This document shows, in pieces, positions 8,334 to 16,029 of a DNA stretch of 46,311 bases (position 1 is its first letter; each line of letters starts with the position of its first letter). The notes under the pieces were generated by a model. The model searched no databases. It had not been told where the DNA came from and saw only the letters and a list, made by a program, of their open reading frames with translations. This stretch comes from Pseudomonadota bacterium. GTDB lineage: Bacteria > Myxococcota_A > Bradymonadia > UBA4248. Location of the stretch: positions 1 to 46,311 of the forward strand of contig JAFOHE010000022.1 of NCBI GenBank assembly GCA_017421975.1. The letters are read 5' to 3'. The position numbers were made by a program, and so were the translations under genes.

Positions 8334-8724
8334 CTGTATTTTACCTCCGAGTTAAAAAATGACGTGGCACGGATGATTGTCTAAATTAACGGAAACGAGC
8401 AAGTTTGGCAACGCGTGACATAAAAAACAGGTCATGCGGCGTGCGTACACATGGCATACAATTTTTAGTTTTCAGTTTTCAGTAATCATTCAGTAGTCAG
8501 TAGGCGCGGTCTCGTACTCGCCCCAATGCTTAGCTTCGCCCCGAAGCGTAGTCAGTTTTTCCACACAGCGTGCATTTGCCAGAAGGGGAGGGCAGGTGTG
8601 TTTCCAGGGTATGCTTACATTCATGGCATACGCAAACGATTACGCCTGACGCCTTGTTGCAACATGGCTTGGAGAGTTGAACTTCGTCTTTTGCATTGTT
8701 ATAAAGGAACAGGGGGAGGCCTGA
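8334..8724. other. intergenic region with repeat DNA and a gene-remnant-like stretch
   Basis: About 390 bases. The middle contains TCAGT-type short repeats (listed separately) and the small hairpin CTTCG-CCC-CGAAG. On the minus strand, 8530 to about 8630 encodes CHECKHTLETHL and KCTLCGKTDY, a CxxC...CxxC zinc-ribbon-like pattern ending at a stop. No start codon or ribosome binding site suits it, so it may be a gene remnant or chance. The last 20 bases carry the ribosome binding site of the next gene. Confidence 0.45.
8467..8524. repeat. short TCAGT-type repeats plus GTAGGCGCGGTCT motif
   Basis: Degenerate repeats of TTTTCAG and AGTCAGT run into GTAGGCGCGGTCT and CTCGCCCC. The same arrangement, TCAGTAG repeats followed by a GTAGG-GYGGTCT half-palindrome, recurs twice downstream of the next gene (11044-11214), so the lipoprotein gene is bracketed by the same repeat type. 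Confidence 0.6.
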
Positions 8725-11043
8725 ATGGAGATCATTATGAGAAAATCGATTTTTATCCTTATAAGTATCACGATTGCAGCGAGCCTTTTTGGGTGTATTG
8801 ATAAAGATGATAATTTGAACGTTCCAGAAGATGAAATATGCAAAGAAGGTACGCTCAAAGCAGGGCGGGCCAAAGGCCACTGTGGTTGCGACACGGAAGA
8901 CGTGATTAATATGCTGACAGGCCGATATACATGTGATGAGACGGATCCCAATGATCAGGAACGCGTCGATCTTTGTCCGAACGATCCAGATAAAATCGAG
9001 CCTGGTATTTGTGGATGCGGATTAAGTGATGCGCCAAATGATAAAGGTGAAATCTGGTGTTCTTCGCTTGACCTCTGTCCGTTGGATGAGCAAAAAGTCA
9101 GGCCTGGCGTGTGCGGATGTGGTGTCTCCGATGAGATTAATCCTCAGACAGGTCTTTATATTTGTCTTGAAAACAACGTCGATCTTTGCCCGGAAAATCC
9201 CGACAAAAAGACGCCTGGCATTTGTGGATGTGACGAATCGGACGATGTGTATGATCCGGAGCTTGCCGGAACGCTTTTTGAGAGTGTACCGATCTGTCTC
9301 ACCCGTGATCTCGATATGTGCCCCCATGATGCCAATAAAACGCGTCCAGGCAAATGTGGTTGTGGTGTGTCCGATGTCGATACAGATGGTGATGGCTATC
9401 TCGATTGCGTTGATGCCTGTCCAAACGACAAAAATAAATGGGAAGATGAAGGCGTGTGCGGTTGTGGTCTTGTAGACAGCGATGTGAATCTCTCCGATGA
9501 TGACGGCGACGGCGTGCCGAATTGCATCGATATCTGTCCAAACAACGTCTATAAATCGTTCAATACGAAAAACGTCCCACACACCAATGGTAAATACAGT
9601 GAGGATGTTGAAAAATGTGTCCTTGAAGATGGCACGCCGGATTGTGCGCGCATCTATACCGTCTATGAAACGAAGCCACTTTGTGCGCTCATCATTGATA
9701 CACCAGAAGCGCTTATTGAACTTCGTGATGCCTGGAACAATGGTGAGTATGAGCATGTGACGCCGGAACGGGCTTCCTTTATCCTCAAGGAAGATATTGA
9801 TATTGGCGACAACATTCCGATGCTTGAAGACTGGTTTGGCATCGGAACAGAGACGTATCCTTTCTTTGGTATTTTCCTTGGTGAAAAGCATAAGGTATCT
9901 GCTACAACGGGTGGTACTTCACTCGTCTTAGGCAGTTCTGAAACGGATGCTGTTGGTTTGTTTTCCGTCATTCGAGGTGGGGAGACGCCAGCTGTCATTG
10001 ACAATCTTCAAGTTGATCTTTCTTTTACGGGGCATGATCACGTCGGTATTCTTGCGGGTAAAGCTGAGAATGTTTCCATTAAGCACATCAGCGTGACTGG
10101 CAGTGTATCGGGGGAAAGCAACATCGGTGGTCTTGTCGGTTTTGTGTCCCGTGGTATGCTCGAAAATGTCTCAGCCAATGCGACCGTGAGTGGAAACGTC
10201 AACGCTATTGGCGGTCTTATCGGCATGCTTTCTGGTTCCGTCGTGTCTCATGCCTTTGTTTCGGGCAATTCGGTTAATATTTCAAGCCGTGAATTGGCGA
10301 CTGAAACGGGTGGCTTTGTCGGTGTCATGGCAGATGCTTCTAGCATCAGCAATGCATATTCGAGTGGTAACGTATCAGGATATGCCTATACCGGTGGTTT
10401 TGTTGGAGCCATCAAAGGTGCGTCAACGCTTATCAATGCGTATGCTTTTGCCTCCGTAACCTGTCAGTCTTCGCCCTGCGCAGGCATGGTGGCGACGATT
10501 ATGGAGGAATCGACGCTCAATAATGTTTATGCGACCAATTATGTGGTCAACAGTATTGTCGAAGACACCTCTGGTTCGACAGAGGGAGAACCAGATGGTG
10601 GAGGTGCTGATGGTAACAATGAAGGTAGTGAGCCATCTTCGGATGATCCGACACCAGGTGAAGGCAATGGCAGCGACGATGGCGGACACCCGCAGACGGA
10701 GCCTACCGATATCTGTGATACGGAACCCATCACAGGGCTTATTGCCGAAGTGTGCGGTGAAAATACCATCGTCAATTTTTATGCATGGACTGATGCTTAT
10801 GAAGTAAGCGTACCGGAAAGTCTTCATGACAAATTGCAAAAATTCAGTTTTAAGAATCTCATTGCCACACTTGAAAATGGCAGTTATCTTAAAACGCAGC
10901 TTAACAAAAATATTAATTGTGACAGCAAAGGAATATGTATTCTTGATGACGTGACATACGAACCATGGAATCAAATTCAATTTCGATTAAATAATATGTC
11001 ATTATCTATTCCTGCATTTACATCATTGAAAACGACATATTAG
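8725..11043 (+). CDS. large surface lipoprotein with Cys-rich CGCG/DxDxDG repeats and GLUG repeats
   Basis: A 772-residue lipoprotein with lipobox LFGC (Cys about residue 24). Residues about 45-280 hold six repeats of the form DLCPxDPxKxxPGxCGCGxSD. The later ones contain calcium-type loops DTDGDGYLDC and DDDGDGVPNC like thrombospondin type 3 repeats. Residues about 430-620 carry GLUG-type repeats (VGILAGK, IGGLVGF, IGGLIGML, TGGFVGVM, TGGFVGAI) that should form a beta-solenoid. A Ser/Gly/Glu/Asp-rich spacer (about 615-660) and a short C-terminal domain follow. A strong GGGGGAGG lies five bases before the ATG at 8725. An internal ATG at 8737 has GGAG and gives a more standard signal peptide. 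A calcium-stabilised adhesin or surface scaffold is inferred. Confidence 0.88.
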   Translation: MEIIMRKSIFILISITIAASLFGCIDKDDNLNVPEDEICKEGTLKAGRAKGHCGCDTEDVINMLTGRYTCDETDPNDQERVDLCPNDPDKIEPGICGCGLSDAPNDKGEIWCSSLDLCPLDEQKVRPGVCGCGVSDEINPQTGLYICLENNVDLCPENPDKKTPGICGCDESDDVYDPELAGTLFESVPICLTRDLDMCPHDANKTRPGKCGCGVSDVDTDGDGYLDCVDACPNDKNKWEDEGVCGCGLVDSDVNLSDDDGDGVPNCIDICPNNVYKSFNTKNVPHTNGKYSEDVEKCVLEDGTPDCARIYTVYETKPLCALIIDTPEALIELRDAWNNGEYEHVTPERASFILKEDIDIGDNIPMLEDWFGIGTETYPFFGIFLGEKHKVSATTGGTSLVLGSSETDAVGLFSVIRGGETPAVIDNLQVDLSFTGHDHVGILAGKAENVSIKHISVTGSVSGESNIGGLVGFVSRGMLENVSANATVSGNVNAIGGLIGMLSGSVVSHAFVSGNSVNISSRELATETGGFVGVMADASSISNAYSSGNVSGYAYTGGFVGAIKGASTLINAYAFASVTCQSSPCAGMVATIMEESTLNNVYATNYVVNSIVEDTSGSTEGEPDGGGADGNNEGSEPSSDDPTPGEGNGSDDGGHPQTEPTDICDTEPITGLIAEVCGENTIVNFYAWTDAYEVSVPESLHDKLQKFSFKNLIATLENGSYLKTQLNKNINCDSKGICILDDVTYEPWNQIQFRLNNMSLSIPAFTSLKTTY

Positions 11044-11214
11044 TGGTCAGTGGTCAGTAGTCAGTGGTCAGTGGTCAGTGGTCAGTAGTAGGGGCGTGGT
11101 CTAAGACCCGCCCCGATTTGGTAGTCAGTAGTCAGTGGTCAGTGGTCAGTAGTCAGTAGTCAGTGGTCAGTGGTTAGTAGCAATCCGTAGGTGTGGTCTT
11201 TGAGCCGCCTCTGG
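11044..11214. repeat. tandem heptamer (TGGTCAG/TAGTCAG) arrays with two hairpins
   Basis: Beginning immediately after the lipoprotein stop codon, TGGTCAG and TAGTCAG heptamers repeat head to tail (11044-11088 and about 11121-11179). Between them is a 10-bp hairpin, GGGGCG-T-GGTC, TAA, GACC-CGCCCC (11091-11114). A second, weaker related half-palindrome (GTAGGTGTGGTCT...GAGCCGCCTC) closes the block. The heptamers are contiguous without spacers, so this is not a CRISPR. Confidence 0.8.
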
Positions 11215-11250
11215 GTGAGAGCTGCTATATTATATTAATTTTGTAATAAC

Positions 11251-11330
11251 GGTGTTAAATGCGTTTATATTTAGATTGAAGGTGTTAAATGCGTTTATAT
11301 TTAGATTGAAGGTGTTAAATGTATTTATAC
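11251..11330. repeat. 30-bp tandem repeat, 2.7 copies
   Basis: Two identical 30-bp units (11251-11280 and 11281-11310) begin GGTGTTAAATGCG and end TTTAGATTGAA. A partial, slightly diverged third unit ends at 11330. The stretch is AT-rich, unlike the GC-rich elements elsewhere. It belongs to a 594-base gap without genes (11044-11637). Confidence 0.85.
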
Positions 11331-11468
11331 TGAAATAACAGAATAGCATGGTTTCCGTGGAGACATAACATATTATGATATAGTATGTGTATGATGGTGG
11401 ATTTGTTTTTGGCAAACGCGAGAAGGCTAAAGCACGCGGTTATGGCGGGGCAACCTGATTATGGTTAC

Positions 11469-11544
11469 GGCGGCGTATTTTTGGTTAACCAAAAATAGCC
11501 GCCGGCGTGCCGCGTATTTGTCTGCCAAGTATGGCAGACAAATA
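11469..11544. repeat. two adjacent palindromes with GCGTATT...AATAGC flanks
   Basis: First palindrome: GGCGGC-GTA-TTTTTGGTTAACCAAAAA-TA-GCCGCC in short blocks, 11469-11503. Second: TATTTGTCTGCCA, loop AGTA, TGGCAGACAAATA, 11515-11544. The bases just outside each stem, GCGTATT on the left and AATAGC on the right, are shared, while the stems are unrelated. The same flanks surround the cores of the large palindromic elements elsewhere in the window, so these may be isolated cores of that family. They lie about 95 nt upstream of the next gene. Confidence 0.65.
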
Positions 11545-11637
11545 GCGGTCGCAAATAAAAATTGGCACTTTATTTGCATGATATGAATTGGACTTAGGAA
11601 GTCTCGTGTAGGCTTTTTGCACAGATGGAGTGTCGTT

Positions 11638-12366
11638 ATGCACAAGATACAAAAGATATGGATTGCACTTTTAGGTTGTATGTCGCTCGTATTATTGAGT
11701 TCGGTGCCAGCATACGCGGAGCCGCATCGTCCGCCTGATGGTGGAGGCTATCATTACGATTCGGGTCGAGGTCATCATAATCCGCCACCGCCTAAAAAAG
11801 GCCGTGTTCACCATGATAATGGTGGTGCAGCCGTGGCCGTTGCAGCTGGGGCAGTAGCAGTCGCTGTGTTGGCAGATGCCGCGCTGAATACAGCAGCTCC
11901 AGTAGATGATGTTTATGTGTTTGGTGTCGGTGTGCGAGGTTTTGGCAACGCAGTCACGGATATGCGGACGGGCGGAGGCATTGGTGCTTATGTTTGGGTG
12001 CGGCCGATTCGCTGGATTTCAGTCGAGGCTTATTCGGATTTGGTATTTAATGAGCGTCGATGTTATGGCAGAGATGAGGGGTATCTTCGCATACCATTTT
12101 ATGTAGGGCTTCGCGCTCATGTGTTTGATTATAGTGCCTTTGATTTGTATGGAGCCGTTGCGGGTGGTGTGAATTTCCAGTATGGTCATGACGATCAGGA
12201 AGGTTTTGGCGGAGGTATGCATATCGGAGGCGGTGTCTCTTTTAAGGCAAGCAAATTCGATATTGGTTTTGATATTCGCTATACGGTAGAATCGAATGAC
12301 CTTGATTTTGACCGTTCAGTGATTCATGGTTGCACATTTGCATTGACCATGGGTTTGGCCGTATAA
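11638..12366 (+). CDS. exported, probable outer-membrane beta-barrel protein
   Basis: A 242-residue protein of unknown function. The signal peptide ends near AYAEPH (about residue 28). It is followed by a His/Pro/Gly-rich segment and a hydrophobic Ala/Val stretch (AAVAVAAGAVAVAVLADAAL, about residues 64-83). The remaining 150 residues alternate hydrophobic and polar positions and are rich in Gly and aromatics (FGVGVRGFGN, IGAYVWVRP, FYVGLRAHVF, MHIGGGVSFK, ALTMGLAV at the C-terminus), which fits an eight-stranded barrel. The ATG at 11638 has GGAG at a seven-base spacing. An in-frame TTG further upstream is less likely. An intrinsic terminator follows. Confidence 0.75.
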   Translation: MHKIQKIWIALLGCMSLVLLSSVPAYAEPHRPPDGGGYHYDSGRGHHNPPPPKKGRVHHDNGGAAVAVAAGAVAVAVLADAALNTAAPVDDVYVFGVGVRGFGNAVTDMRTGGGIGAYVWVRPIRWISVEAYSDLVFNERRCYGRDEGYLRIPFYVGLRAHVFDYSAFDLYGAVAGGVNFQYGHDDQEGFGGGMHIGGGVSFKASKFDIGFDIRYTVESNDLDFDRSVIHGCTFALTMGLAV

Positions 12367-12393
12367 ATTGTGTGACAAGAAAGTAACAACATG

Positions 12394-12416
12394 GCCGCCT
12401 GCAAGGGCGGTTTTTT
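12394..12416 (+). terminator. intrinsic terminator after the beta-barrel gene
   Basis: CCGCC and GGCGG form a short stem around a six-base loop and are followed by six T's. It overlaps the leader of the next gene, whose start lies 15 bases further on. Confidence 0.7.
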
Positions 12417-12430
12417 AATGGAGATTGTAA

Positions 12431-12907
12431 ATGCCAATAACGACGGGAACTGGCGATGATGGTCAGACGACCTGGCGTAATGTACGTGTACTCAAAACAT
12501 CGAAGGAAATCGTGTTTTTGGGTTTGATGGATCGCGCCATCGCGGAGATCGCGCAGGCGCGCGTTTTGGCGCGAGCTGTATCTCAGGAATCCGTGTCGTG
12601 TGATTTGAAACAGATCTCGTCAGCCTTGGGCGACATTTGTGCCATCACAGCGGCGGATGCCGAACGGGATTTGATATCAGTCGTGGTATGGGCAACCAAA
12701 AAAACGCTTGGCAAAAGCATGACAGAATTTGTGGATTTTGGAGCGATGTCGCCGCTTGCCGCAGCGATTAATCTGGCGCGGACATCTGTGCGTCTGGCGG
12801 AATCGCATTTACCGGATGCGTCTGATGAGCAGAATCCGTTGATTCGGCCACTCATGAATCGATTATCGGACGTTTTATTTGTATTGGCCTGTGAATGTGG
12901 CAAATAG
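12431..12907 (+). CDS. PduO/MMAB-type cob(I)alamin adenosyltransferase-like protein
   Basis: A 158-residue cytosolic protein. It opens with TGTGDDGQT, the ATP-binding signature of PduO-type ATP:cob(I)alamin adenosyltransferases, which make adenosylcobalamin. Two further family landmarks are in order: INLARTSVRLAES (the conserved Arg-rich helix, usually ARTxxRRAE) and LMNRLSDVLFVLA near the C-terminus (usually LNRLSDLLFVLAR). The segment between residues 20 and 100 is diverged and somewhat short, and the usual second Arg of RRAE is Leu here, so activity is not assured. GGAG precedes the ATG at good spacing. No cobalamin-dependent enzyme is adjacent. A degenerate relative with another role is the main alternative. 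Confidence 0.72.
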   Translation: MPITTGTGDDGQTTWRNVRVLKTSKEIVFLGLMDRAIAEIAQARVLARAVSQESVSCDLKQISSALGDICAITAADAERDLISVVVWATKKTLGKSMTEFVDFGAMSPLAAAINLARTSVRLAESHLPDASDEQNPLIRPLMNRLSDVLFVLACECGK

Positions 12908-12920
12908 TCAGCCAATCTTA

Positions 12921-12947
12921 GACACCACAGGGATGCGTTGTGGTGTC
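12921..12947. other. 9-bp stem hairpin downstream of the adenosyltransferase-like gene
   Basis: GACACCACA, a nine-base loop and TGTGGTGTC form a perfect stem 14 bases past the stop codon. No T-run follows, so it may act as a 3' mRNA hairpin or a rho-assisted end instead of an intrinsic terminator. Confidence 0.5.
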
Positions 12948-13061
12948 AGAGATTGATGTCATCAGTGCCGTTAAAGTCGTGGTAACAAGCCGAAACGATA
13001 AGGAATCACGAAACTTAGCGTTTGCGTGTTTAATTAGGGCATTGGGCGGATGCAAAAGACC

Positions 13062-14195
13062 TTATTTGCAGGACATGGGGGAACCGCCGTTCAGTCCGCA
13101 ACGTTTTTGCATATTGTTTTTCCATTTTTTTCCATAGATGTCGCTTAGGACTTTCGAAATGGTTTTGTTAGCCCACATCCCGCGTTTTGCGTTTTGTGCT
13201 TCGCCGAGAGCCGAGCAAATGCCGGAAATTTTAGAAGTGGTGCAGTAGTAGTCGGTATTTGCGAGGGCGTATCCTGCGCGCGTGATTTCAGTAGAGAAAT
13301 CGAGCCAAGTGCCATCTTTTTGATAAGAGATGTAGACGAGGCGTCTGCTTTCGGTATCGTCAATTTCGCACCCGCCGTCTTTGTCGTTTCTGTCGCATGA
13401 GATTTTGACTTTTGCGCCTTCAGGCAAAAGTTCGGAGGCTTTTTGCCATGCTTCGTAGCCGAAGGGATCGTTTGTGACCCAGTCGCCATCGGCATTTTGA
13501 TAATGGCCAGTGCGAGAGGATTGCACGCAAGTATAGTAATGATCGGAGCCTTGTTTTTTTTCACATTCAGGGCAATCGATGCCATGGAGACGCACGCTGT
13601 AATCTGCGCTGAGGCAACCATCGTGTGCGAAACGCAGTCGGACAGTGTCACCGTCCGTCACTTTGATGACGGTTGCTTCATCGCCGTTTTTCGGTATGCA
13701 TGCGGGGATATCTTCAGCATGACATTCAGCTTCAATGCAATAGGGTGTATTACCAGAACAAGATCTAACTTGTTTGAGGAGCGGGCAACCATTTTCGTTT
13801 GTGCCACACTGCATGATTTTGCCATATTGTCGTCCATTGCAGACGGGGTCATCGCCGAGGGTACAACTTGTGAATGTTTCGCATGGGTCTTTGCAAACGC
13901 CGGTTTCGATGCAGTAGTGAGCGTTAATACATTCGCTTTCACTCAAAGCAGCACAATCACATTTTGTCTGACATTCCTCAGATTTGCATCGTTCAAGATT
14001 GGAGAGATCCTTACAAGGATCGATTTCTTCGCACCATTCAATTTTGCAAAGGTTGAGGTTAATTTTGCAGTCATCGCCGAGGGATTGGCAAAATGCTTTG
14101 TCTTTATCGTCAGTAGGTTCGTCGCATGCCGTGAGCGAAAGAGAGAGAAGTGCAAACGCTGAGAAGCAAGCAAAGCAGTAAGAGGTTAAACGCAT
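13062..14195 (-). CDS. Cys-rich lipoprotein with staphylococcal nuclease-like (thermonuclease) domain
   Basis: A 377-residue lipoprotein from the ATG at 14195 (GGAG seven bases upstream). Its signal peptide ends in lipobox LTAC. The N-terminal half (to about residue 170) is very Cys-rich, with many CxxxxC pairs, and should be disulfide-bonded. The second half is an SNase-like domain: VIKVTDGDTVRLRF, YSVRLHGIDCPE, a central basic region, and ESRRLVYISYQKDGTWLDFSTEITRAGYA. This supplies the two Arg, the Glu and the Asp expected at the calcium-dependent nuclease site. It probably degrades extracellular or periplasmic DNA/RNA. The family also includes non-catalytic binding versions. Confidence 0.87.
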   Translation of the reverse strand: MRLTSYCFACFSAFALLSLSLTACDEPTDDKDKAFCQSLGDDCKINLNLCKIEWCEEIDPCKDLSNLERCKSEECQTKCDCAALSESECINAHYCIETGVCKDPCETFTSCTLGDDPVCNGRQYGKIMQCGTNENGCPLLKQVRSCSGNTPYCIEAECHAEDIPACIPKNGDEATVIKVTDGDTVRLRFAHDGCLSADYSVRLHGIDCPECEKKQGSDHYYTCVQSSRTGHYQNADGDWVTNDPFGYEAWQKASELLPEGAKVKISCDRNDKDGGCEIDDTESRRLVYISYQKDGTWLDFSTEITRAGYALANTDYYCTTSKISGICSALGEAQNAKRGMWANKTISKVLSDIYGKKWKNNMQKRCGLNGGSPMSCK

Positions 14196-14380
14196 GATAT
14201 TACTCCATCTAAAAGTGCATCCATACAAGCACGGGGCACTTTCTAATGACGAAGGTAACGTGATTCAAGCGAAAAGGCGGAAAAAATACAGATACGATAT
14301 TGGATTGTGACACTATACATCATTCCAAAAGTGTGTTAGATTAAACTTTTGTCTGATTTATCGAATGAAAGGATAGACAC

Positions 14381-15496
14381 ATGAAATGGATTCAGCTTTC
14401 ACGCCTTCAAACCGAATCATGGTCAGACCCACGCGTTCTGATTGTTTTTTCGACGCAGCCGTATGAAGCCCTGCCCGTGGCGTCACTTCGAGCGACTTTT
14501 CCCAGGCTTCAGATCATGGGGATGAGTTCCCATCATGGTGTATTTACGCCTGAAGGGTTCAAGCGAGGCTCGTTTGGGCTTTTGTTTGAGGGAGCAGAAG
14601 GCGAGAAGATACATGCTCAGCTGATTACGTTTGATGAAGCGGATGCCATCCGTTCAAAAGTGTCATTGGCTGTATCTGCGATGCCACCGCTTGGCACAGA
14701 ACGCAAATTCATAATGTATGGCATTTGTGGTATTGAAGAGCGCGTGATTGAAGGCATCAAGGATGTCTTAGGTGAAAATGCCAATGTACTTGGTGCCACG
14801 GCTGGGTATGATCTTTTTCTTGATGGTCCGTACGTTTTCATTAATGAAGACGTCACATCACGCGGTGTGCTATTTGCAGAAACTGAGCTTTCGGAATATC
14901 GGACGATCAACACAATGGCTGGTTATTTGCCGTCAGAGAAACGCGGCATTGTGACGCGTTCAGAAGACCGTCTTCTGTATGAGATCAACCATTTACCGGC
15001 ACCAGAAGTTTTTGATGCATGGACGGATGGCATGTTTTCTCCCTACCTTGATCACGATTGTCTTTTACCGCGTTCGGCGGGCAAATTTCCCATTGGCCGC
15101 ATTTACAATGGAAACCATGAGTTTGGAATATGGCTCACGCATGTTTACGGTGTCCAGGGGGATGCGCTCATGCTCTATTCGGAGATTGGCGAGGGCACAG
15201 AGATTTGCATGACACGTGGTTCGACGAAAGAGATTCTGGATAATCTGAAATGTGCAATTGACAAGACTTTTCACAGGGTTGAGCGCAGCCGCGTTATCGG
15301 TGTATTTTTGTATTTTTGTGCTGGTTGCACAAATCTCGTGGCTGAGAGCATAGAACAATTGAGTATGGCTATTTGTGAATCGCTTGAAGGGATTCCGTTT
15401 ATCGGTGCATCGACGATGGGGGAACAGGGCTGTCTTGAACATCAACCGCTTCAGCATGGAAACATGATGATCGGCATGACGCTTATAATGAAGTAG
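14381..15496 (+). CDS. FIST-domain sensory protein
   Basis: A 371-residue soluble protein with FIST N (about residues 15-215) and FIST C (about 220-365) domains and nothing else. Recognisable elements are VLGATAGYDLF and GVLFAETELS in the N domain, and PIGRIYNGNHEFGIW and VIGVFLYFCAGC plus GIPFIGASTMGEQG in the C domain. FIST proteins are thought to bind small ligands such as amino acids and usually sit next to signalling genes. Here it is alone, without a kinase or cyclase output domain. It has a short AAGGA before the ATG and shares a bidirectional terminator with the convergent rpiB. Confidence 0.85.
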   Translation: MKWIQLSRLQTESWSDPRVLIVFSTQPYEALPVASLRATFPRLQIMGMSSHHGVFTPEGFKRGSFGLLFEGAEGEKIHAQLITFDEADAIRSKVSLAVSAMPPLGTERKFIMYGICGIEERVIEGIKDVLGENANVLGATAGYDLFLDGPYVFINEDVTSRGVLFAETELSEYRTINTMAGYLPSEKRGIVTRSEDRLLYEINHLPAPEVFDAWTDGMFSPYLDHDCLLPRSAGKFPIGRIYNGNHEFGIWLTHVYGVQGDALMLYSEIGEGTEICMTRGSTKEILDNLKCAIDKTFHRVERSRVIGVFLYFCAGCTNLVAESIEQLSMAICESLEGIPFIGASTMGEQGCLEHQPLQHGNMMIGMTLIMK

Positions 15497-15533
15497 CAGC
15501 CGCACCATGCATGGTTTTCAAAAAACGTAAAAA

Positions 15534-15556
15534 GCCGCACAGCGTGCGGCTTTTTT
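15534..15556. terminator. bidirectional intrinsic terminator between the FIST gene and rpiB
   Basis: GCCGCAC, loop AGC and GTGCGGC with six T's on the plus side and five A's (T's on the other strand) before the stem. It can end both convergent transcripts. The rpiB stop codon is only three bases away. Confidence 0.88.
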
Positions 15557-15558
15557 GA

Positions 15559-16020
15559 TTAAAGGAGCCCTCGTTCGATATCGAGGATTTTTCGGACACG
15601 CCGTTCGTGCCGTCCACCATCAAAATCAGTTTCCATGAAGCGTTTGAGGGCTTCGATGGCAATAACGGGGCCGGTCGTGGCTGCACCAAAGCAGATGATG
15701 TTGGCGTCGTTGTGTCGCCGTGTCATTTCTGCTTCGAAAATGTGGTGTACAAGTGCGGCACGAATGCCTGGAACTTTGTTTGCGGAGATGGAGATACCGA
15801 TTCCTGTACTGCAGACGAGGACGCCGGCAATGGCTTTGTGGTCAGCCACAGCGTGGGCGACGGCAGCACCGAAATCAGGATAATCGCAGGAATCGGTGTT
15901 GTGCGTGCCTTTGTCATCGACGACGTATCCCATATCAGCAAGACATTGCTTGAGTTGTTCTTTGAGTGCGTAACCTGCGTGGTCACTGCCAATGGCAATG
16001 GTAGAACCTGTTGGAAACAT
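15559..16020 (-). CDS. rpiB: ribose-5-phosphate isomerase B
   Basis: A 153-residue RpiB/LacAB-family enzyme interconverting ribose 5-phosphate and ribulose 5-phosphate in the pentose phosphate pathway. Signature elements are IAIGSDHAGYALK at the N-terminus, the catalytic Cys70 in VCSTGIGISISANK, and RRHNDANIICFG. The length is standard. AGGAGC lies before the ATG. It starts nine bases after the pepF stop codon on the same strand, so the two are likely co-transcribed although functionally unrelated. Confidence 0.95.
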   Translation of the reverse strand: MFPTGSTIAIGSDHAGYALKEQLKQCLADMGYVVDDKGTHNTDSCDYPDFGAAVAHAVADHKAIAGVLVCSTGIGISISANKVPGIRAALVHHIFEAEMTRRHNDANIICFGAATTGPVIAIEALKRFMETDFDGGRHERRVRKILDIERGLL

Positions 16021-16029
16021 TTGAGCTCC

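Noticed and set aside
9022-9891. 289-codon open frame antisense to the large lipoprotein gene
   Set aside because: It mirrors the strongly biased codons of the repeat region on the other strand, has no ribosome binding site and gives a low-complexity Ile/Arg/Thr-rich product.
11044-11214. CRISPR array
   Set aside because: The repeat unit is only seven bases and there are no unique spacers.
12940-13137. 65-codon ORF between the adenosyltransferase-like and nuclease genes
   Set aside because: It begins inside a hairpin, lacks a ribosome binding site and runs over the 3' end of the opposite-strand nuclease gene.
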